DNA of 64,000 nucleotides from Urophycis tenuis (Eukaryota > Chordata > Actinopteri > Gadiformes > Phycidae), in assembly GCA_036785325.1 (NCBI GenBank), contig JAXIVH010000021.1:5248992-5312991 (forward strand), written 5' to 3'. Shown here in pieces: positions 58,359 through 64,000 of this stretch. The notes under the pieces are model-generated. The model was not told where the DNA came from and searched no databases. It worked only from the letters and a program-made list of their open reading frames with translations. A program made the position numbers and the translations under genes. How positions within the stretch are numbered: position 1 is the first letter of the stretch; the number at the start of each line of letters is the position of its first letter.

Positions 58359-58365
58359 TTATATA
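58359..58365 (-). promoter_or_regulatory. nupr1 TATA box
   Basis: TATATAA on the minus strand about 195 nt upstream of the nupr1 ATG, consistent with a TATA-driven inducible promoter and a leader of about 165 nt. Confidence 0.6.
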
Positions 58366-59960
58366 GACCCTGGGAGCTCCGCCCTAATGCCGCCCACCAC
58401 CAGGTGTCCCCTTTCACAAAAGTTGCATCAGTTTAGTAAAAGTTTAATCAGAACCCATATGTGTCATGTCGACCTAAAACGCCTCTAGGCCAAGGTCAAA
58501 ATTACATGTTTGTTGTGGTGTTCCTCTGCCATAACAAACGTGTTCATTGACTGGCGGTTTGCAGCGGGATTATGTCTTATATGAGATTCCCTATTTAGCA
58601 TAGGCTGCAGGCCTATCGTGTGCCTCATTAAATCCAACAGTTCTTTGTATCTCTTGTTAACCTGCTGTGTTGTGTGTTTAGTGTGACTACCATCTCATTT
58701 AATCCAGCCTCACTAACAAAGCCTTGTGTGCCGTTCGTCCCGTGGTCCCTGTCTGTGTTGTTCTAGTAGGCGAGGTCGTTCACCACCAGATGAACAACGT
58801 GGTTCATAGCCTCCCTTTATTTTGTTATTTCACATAAATGAGGTCATGCCCTGGAGTGCTGCAACACCTGCAGTGGACCTGTTTTCATGCTTTATCGCAA
58901 CACGTTGCTCTGATAGCGTCCATCTACAGATAAGATGAACCCCAACATCAGACACTGGACCGGTGGGGTTTATCAGCACCAGTAGGTCCAATAGTCCACC
59001 CCGGCCTCCATGGGCACGCGCGTGTGTGCGTGTGTGTGTGTGTGTGTGTGTGCGTGTGTGTGTGTGTGTGTGTGTTTATTATTTATGTGAGGTGAATAGG
59101 ATGAAATATATTCATTTGCTTTAGTGAAAGGAGTTGATTTCGAAAATGCATTAAGCAGCAACCCGCAGTAAGAATTCTTGAAGAGTAGTAATACAGCATT
59201 TTATTTTTCCTGTTTGAAGGACGAGTAACTCTCTAACATTGCTTGACGGTTTTGTTTTGTTTACATTAAAATATAATATACTCACAACCAAAGTCCCAAT
59301 AGTTTTTCACAAATATATACCATACACATTGAGCGTCGAAGTAAGTGATTTTTGTAATGTATAAACAAAGAGAATGAACCTTAGACTTTATTTAAAGTTG
59401 TTAATGGTAATTTGTTAATTTGGTAGTGCAGTAGACATAGATGATGAAAGCAGATAAAGTGTAAGTCACATTGAGCACGGTGACTTATTCCTACCAAACA
59501 ACGTTCTGCTGACTGGCAGATTCCTGAAGACGTTGCCAGGCTACGTGACTTTCGTGATGTTTTTCAGAGGGTAGGCGGAGAAAGTTCTGGATGTTAACCC
59601 CTCTGACTCATGGTCTCATAAACACAAGGTCTGCTTGAACATCCTGGAAAGGGTTTGGAAATACAGATATGTGTCAGTGGATTCTGTTTTGTTTTTGGAA
59701 AGTCTCTCACTGATGTGTTATGAGTCACTGAATATATTTTATTGAAGTCACGAACACTGACTGTACTCTGACCACGACCTTGTTGCTTTCTAAAAGTATT
59801 GTTGTTTCCCCTCGCTCTGTTTCTCCTCCTACTCCTCCTCCTATTCTAACTCCTGGCCTGGCTCTGCAGTCACGTGCATCTCTGTACTGTAAATATTTGA
59901 GCAAATGAGAGCATGTCCAAGTTTATCCTTGTTCCCGCTTGCACACACACACACACACGC

Positions 59961-60007
<47 letters not shown>

Positions 60008-60780
60008 ATTTCAACACATGGGACTTGAGCATGGGTTGGTCAGGAAGCAGATAAGCTGTCTGACCTGAGTCTCTGTCTGCACAGAAATATCCACTCACAC
60101 AACACGAAGTACATTCTTACATATACTTTCATTATTGACGACTGAACGTGCAGTAAGGCTGTGCAATTTAAATGCATTGGATTATGCAAATATGTGCGCC
60201 CTTTTATTATTATGGTGAAAGTGTCAATTGTGACTAGAACTACACTACAGATTTGTGTTGCTGTAAAAATAAAGGATTTACTTGCTGCAATGCTTGCAAT
60301 GTCGTGTGTTACTGGACATAAATTAAATGCATGATCATTAGCGTTAGCAGTCGTGAGTACGTAGCCTAATACATTTGCAGTACATCTGCAAATACACCGT
60401 AACGTCCACAAGAACGCAGCATCAGTCCACTTTTACAAAACAAAGTTTGTCCCTCTTGCCGCTCGGTACGCTTCTCGTACTGCTAACCCGCTAATAGCCT
60501 AGCCTAGCCTCCCGTAAACCAAAAATAATCAAGGTAGGCCGACTAAAACGTGGCAAACACACAAGTGTCTTTAATACGACTGGATGGGTACACTTAGCCG
60601 TAACTGCAGTGAATGAGGCCAATGCACGTCTGTATATTTAGTTAAGAAAAAAAAACGCTTGCTGTCATGAAGCGGGCTAGTGTTTCGTTAGCTGTAGGTT
60701 AAAGACAATCATACACCATCAGCACGGATCCATCTCCATCATCACGAATACACATGTTTACTATCTGACTCCGTCTCTCT
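58366..60780. other. nupr1–sgf29 intergenic region and presumed sgf29 5' UTR intron
   Basis: No coding exon seen. It contains TG/CA microsatellites at 59022–59074 and 59942–60004. The sgf29 ATG exon begins with an acceptor (ctctgcag), so at least one non-coding first exon should lie here, probably in the more GC-rich 60.4–60.7 kb part, but I cannot place it. Confidence 0.5.
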
Positions 60781-60792
60781 GCAGGTACCAGG

Positions 60793-60858
60793 ATGTCAGC
60801 TGACAACAAAATAGCCGAACTGCTTACGGAGCTCCATCAACTCATCAAACAGACACAG
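60793..60858 (+). CDS. sgf29: SGF29 first coding exon (gene continues beyond 64000)
   Basis: SGF29 (CCDC101) is a SAGA/ATAC histone-acetyltransferase subunit whose tandem Tudor domain reads H3K4me3. This exon encodes MSADNKIAELLTELHQLIKQ TQ, the start of the N-terminal coiled coil. Six coding exons are visible: 60793–60858, 61300–61375, 61802–61874, 62011–62075, 62228–62357 and 63465–63611, together about 185 codons out of a family length near 290. All junctions are GT..AG and phase-compatible. The end of the tandem Tudor domain lies outside the window. Confidence 0.95.
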
Positions 60859-61299
60859 GTGGGTCAGATTAAAATTAATAAACCATATCTTCTACTGCTG
60901 GATTAGATATTTAATGTTAACTACATCTCATACAAGTGGGTCACATTATATTTAATAAACCATATCTCATATAGCTCTGTTAGATATTTAATATGCACTA
61001 CATCCCATACAGGTGGGTCAGATTATATTTAATAAACCATATCATAGATATTAAACTACATCCCATACAGGTGAGTACAGTACAGAGACGTAAACATCAT
61101 CTGACCCACCGTGGGTCATATGATGTTGACATCTCTAGCACCTAAAGGAGGATAATGTAATCTATTCTTTTGCTGTGTTTAATATAGGTAAACCACGATT
61201 AACTGTAGTGTACTGTATCACCTGTATCAGTACAAACTATATGATCATGTAATATGCATATGCACATCATGAAGTCCTCTGTTGTTTACTCTGTTTTAG

Positions 61300-61375
61300 G
61301 AGGAACGCTCGCGCAGTGAACACAACTTGCTCAACATCCAGAAAACACACGAAAGGATGCAGACAGAAAACAAAA
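61300..61375 (+). CDS. sgf29: SGF29 coding exon 2
   Basis: Encodes EERSRSEHNLLNIQKTHERM and QTENK, the N-terminal coiled coil. Acceptor ctgttttag, donor GTAAAA. Confidence 0.95.
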
Positions 61376-61801
61376 GTAAAATATTCTGGGGTTTTCAGGC
61401 AAATAGAGTTACAATGTGTTATATCTTCTTTTCTCTATTCTCTATCTCACTCCCACCCGCTCCTTAATGACCTGTCTGTACTGTCTGACCCTAAACTGTA
61501 AATATTAATCTATAAATAATTTGTATTTAATGGCAAATTGTTATCTATAAATAGTAGGTATTACATAGTAAATAACGATCTATAGATGGTAGGTATTTAA
61601 TAATACTATATATACTATTCTATACTACTAATACTATGCATATACTATATAGATACTAATCTATAAATAGCATTAACAGTAAATGATATCTATGAATAGT
61701 CAGTATTTAGCTAATTTTAATTTTAAGAATTTAAAAATTTTAATTTTTAAGAGATTATAATCAATAACTAGTTTAACATGCAGTGTTTCTCTGTCCTGCA
61801 G

Positions 61802-61874
61802 CCTCCCCGTACTACCGCACCAAGCTGAGAGGACTCTACACCACAGCCAAGGCCGATGCTGAGGCAGAGTGCAG
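61802..61874 (+). CDS. sgf29: SGF29 coding exon 3
   Basis: Encodes SPYYRTKLRGLYTTAKADAE then AEC, near-invariant in vertebrates. Acceptor tcctgcag, donor GTAGGC. Confidence 0.95.
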
Positions 61875-62010
61875 GTAGGCTGTCTGTTAACCTGTCGTGT
61901 CTTTCTGCCCGTCTGTCAGTTCACCTGTTCATCTGTTCAGCTTTCTGTCCGCCTGTCTGTCTGTCAGCTGGTGGACGCTCAACACAGGGCTAATGCTATG
62001 TCTCTCACAG

Positions 62011-62075
62011 TATCCTACGTCACGCGCTCGACAAAATAGCAGACATCAAATCGTTGTTGGAGGAGAGGAGACTAG
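62011..62075 (+). CDS. sgf29: SGF29 coding exon 4
   Basis: Encodes ILRHALDKIADIKSLLEERR. Acceptor tctcacag, donor GTTGGT (GT followed by a non-consensus T). Confidence 0.95.
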
Positions 62076-62227
62076 GTTGGTTATATTCCTTCCCTATATT
62101 TAAACTCCATCTATCTTTGTGTGTGCGTGTCTGTCTCTCTCTGTCTCTCTCTGTCCTTATTCGTTCACCAACACCCCCTTCAGAAAGTAAACACCACTGT
62201 TGTTGCCTTGTTGATGTTTCTCTGCAG

Positions 62228-62357
62228 CTGCCAAGATGGCGGGTGTGTACAGCGACACCGACCCCCCCAGGAAGACCATGAGGAGGGGGGTGCTGATGAC
62301 CCTCCTCCAGCAGTCGGCCATGACACTTCCTCTGTGGATCGGCAAACCTGGAGACAG
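62228..62357 (+). CDS. sgf29: SGF29 coding exon 5
   Basis: Encodes AKMAGVYSDTDPPRKTMRRG and MTLLQQSAMTLPLWIGKPGD, the linker before the Tudor domains. Acceptor tctctgcag, donor GTAGCT. Confidence 0.95.
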
Positions 62358-63464
62358 GTAGCTATCACGCACTCACTCACTCACTCACTCACTCATTCAC
62401 AGAGCTTTCAAATTACACGGCTATGAGCAGTATTGGAGCTCTCACTCTGTATTAGAGCTCACACCTTTTGTTAGAGCACTTACTGAGAATCACAGATTTA
62501 GCTGTGTATTCAAGCTCTAACTGAGTGTGAGCTTTCATTGTGTATGAGAGCTAAGAGTACCTCAACCTCTAAACAAGCGCATGGCCCAACACAGAAGGGA
62601 AAACTCATCAGGTCCAGTATCAGCTGTCTATTTACACCTAAAGGAAAAGGCTCACTCCTTTGAGGACAGCAATGTCAAAATCCTGGACAGAGAGGACAGA
62701 TGGTTTGAAAGAGGGGTAAAAGAAGCCATCTATGTCAAAGTGGAAAAGCCATCTCTCAACAGGGGAGGGGGTCTGAGACATCAGTTATCCCCCATCTACA
62801 ATGCTGCACTTTCAGCCATTCCCAGGAGGGTGAACAACAAAGGCTGCCCAAAACAAACCTCAAGTGGCTCTATGGAACAGAACGACTGTCGTTCACTGGT
62901 AACTGCACATCATACCTAACGACTGTCGTTCTCCAGTGGCCCCACCCACCCCTAATGATCATCTTCCACCAAGATGACTCACAGGCCCCAAACAATGGTC
63001 AGGTGAAGCTACACTAATGATCTATTGTTTTAGGAGTTTGGTGGGTGGACACTTCCACTGAGGTTAAATGGCTTGGATAAGAGGCGAAACGTCTTCACAG
63101 ACAAATCTAAGTCCAGTTGCGTTCGATTGAACTGTTGGCCGGATTAAACATGACCTGGATGAATGAGAACATTCATAGACCCAAGAGTACTCCCTGTTTA
63201 TTTACACTAGTTTGCCGCGGTGTAATAAGCTGTCAGCCAAGGTTATTGACTTCTGAACCTTCTACCCGCAGTTCTCATACAATATATTGCTACACTTCTT
63301 CAAAAACACAAATTAAACTCGTAGTTTAACAGAATATCATATTTCCTCCCTACGTGGATGTTTTTGGTCTTCTATTTCTCCTGACCAAATACTATCCATC
63401 TCTGCTCCCTCCCTTCTCTCCCTCCTCTCTCTCCCCGCCTCCCCCACCCCGGTGGCGGTGCCAG
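62358..63464 (+). mobile_element. SGF29 intron holding a Penelope-like element fragment (about 62580–63115)
   Basis: 62584–62850 reads HLKEKAHSFEDSNVKILDRE, DRWFERGVKEAIYV and PSLNRGGGLRHQLS. These are conserved in the GIY-YIG endonuclease C terminus of Penelope-like retroelements of fish. The 3' part with AAGAGGCGAAACGTCTTC (about 63080) is their usual 3' UTR. The reverse transcriptase is absent, so this is a 5'-truncated copy on the same strand as sgf29. Confidence 0.75.
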
Positions 63465-63611
63465 CCCCCCCCCGCTGTGTGGAGCGACCCCAGCCAGCAG
63501 CGACTATGTGGCCAAGCAGGGCGACAAGGTGGCGGCCCGCGTGAAGGCTGTGGACGGGGACGAACAGTGGATCCTGGCCGAAGTGGTCAGCTACAGTCAC
63601 TCCACCAACAA
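63465..63611 (+). CDS. sgf29: SGF29 coding exon 6 (start of tandem Tudor domain)
   Basis: Encodes PPPLCGATPASSDYVAKQGD, KVAARVKAVDGDEQWILAEV and VSYSHSTNK, the first Tudor strand set. The acceptor (ggtgccag) is followed by a C9 run; the donor is GTAGGA, whose sequence starts the minisatellite that follows. Confidence 0.93.
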
Positions 63612-63985
63612 GTAGGACCCTGACCCACCACTAACCTCCACTAACCAGTTGGACCCGAACCCACCACCTCCACTAACCAGTAGGACCCTAACCCACCACT
63701 AACCTCCACTAACCAGTTGGACCCGAACCCACCACTAACCTCCACTAACCAGTTGGACCCGAACCCACCACTAACCTCCACTAACCAGTTGGACCCGAAC
63801 CCACCACCTCCACTTACCAGTAGGACCCTAACCCACCACTAACCTCCACTAACCAGTAGGACCCAAACCCACCACTAACCTCCACTAACCAGTAGGACCC
63901 TAACCCACCACTAACCTCCACTAACCTGTTGGACCCTAACCCACCACTAACCTCCACTAACCAGAAGGACCTGAACCCACCGCTT
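63612..63985. repeat. 36-bp minisatellite at the SGF29 exon 6 donor
   Basis: The unit GTAGGACCCTAACCCACCAC plus TAACCTCCACTAACCA is repeated about ten times with GTTGGACCCGAA variants and a 4-bp-shorter form. The first unit begins exactly at the donor GT. Confidence 0.93.
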
Positions 63986-64000
63986 ACCCTAAGTAGTTCA

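Overview
This window looks like nuclear DNA of a ray-finned (teleost) fish. The host genes have introns with GT..AG boundaries. An nupr1–sgf29 pair is present, adjacent as in other vertebrates. The rest is packed with typical teleost transposable elements (CR1/L2/Rex1-like and RTE/Rex3-like LINEs, a BEL/Pao element, Ty3/gypsy, Penelope, several hAT families, TTAA MITEs) and long TG/CA microsatellites. No prokaryotic, CRISPR or viral-replicon features were seen.

Layout. (1) 0.5–2.7 kb: an intact HSP70 coding exon on the minus strand. It has a splice acceptor just before its ATG, so it should carry a 5'-UTR intron. (2) 2.7–13.3 kb: a nest of mobile elements. An hAT element (5403–10521, exact 8-bp target duplication) has itself received a solo LTR, a TTAA MITE and a LINE fragment. 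It sits inside sequence that, read on the minus strand, has a CCAAT box, TATA box, short exon and GTAAGT donor. I propose this is the HSP70 promoter and exon 1, further split by nested LINEs at 10.8–13.0 kb. A second copy of this promoter-like block lies at 45.98–46.6 kb without a coding exon. (3) 13.4–23.5 kb: a direct tandem duplication of about 3.56 kb made of MITE and hAT debris. One unit carries an 831-bp hAT insertion absent from the other, and the other carries a full-length LINE with an uninterrupted 990-codon frame. (4) 23.6–29.5 kb: a 5'-truncated RTE/Rex3-like LINE, a perfect 29-bp hairpin, and a deleted Ty3/gypsy element. (5) 30.0–41.1 kb: a young BEL/Pao retrotransposon on the minus strand with near-identical LTRs and a 5-bp target duplication, broken by a 3.15-kb LINE insertion. 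(6) 41.4–46 kb: an hAT MITE, gene-like exon debris, and a ZMYM1-like hAT transposase pseudogene.

(7) 48.7–55.4 kb: nine phase-compatible 3' exons of a CASKIN family gene on the minus strand (two SAM domains, proline-rich region, C-terminal helix). Its 5' part runs into a 30-bp minisatellite and a 200-bp assembly gap. (8) 57.3–58.4 kb: two-exon nupr1 on the minus strand, with a TATA box and poly(A) signal. (9) 60.8–63.6 kb and beyond: the first six coding exons of sgf29 on the plus strand, with a Penelope-like fragment in one intron and a 36-bp minisatellite at the last exon boundary in the window.

The host genes do not form an operon. HSP70 is a cytosolic chaperone, NUPR1 a stress-induced chromatin factor, SGF29 the H3K4me3-reading SAGA subunit, and CASKIN a synaptic scaffold. 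The most interesting inference is the TE-disrupted, duplicated heat-shock-type promoter. I found no convincing wholly new system.
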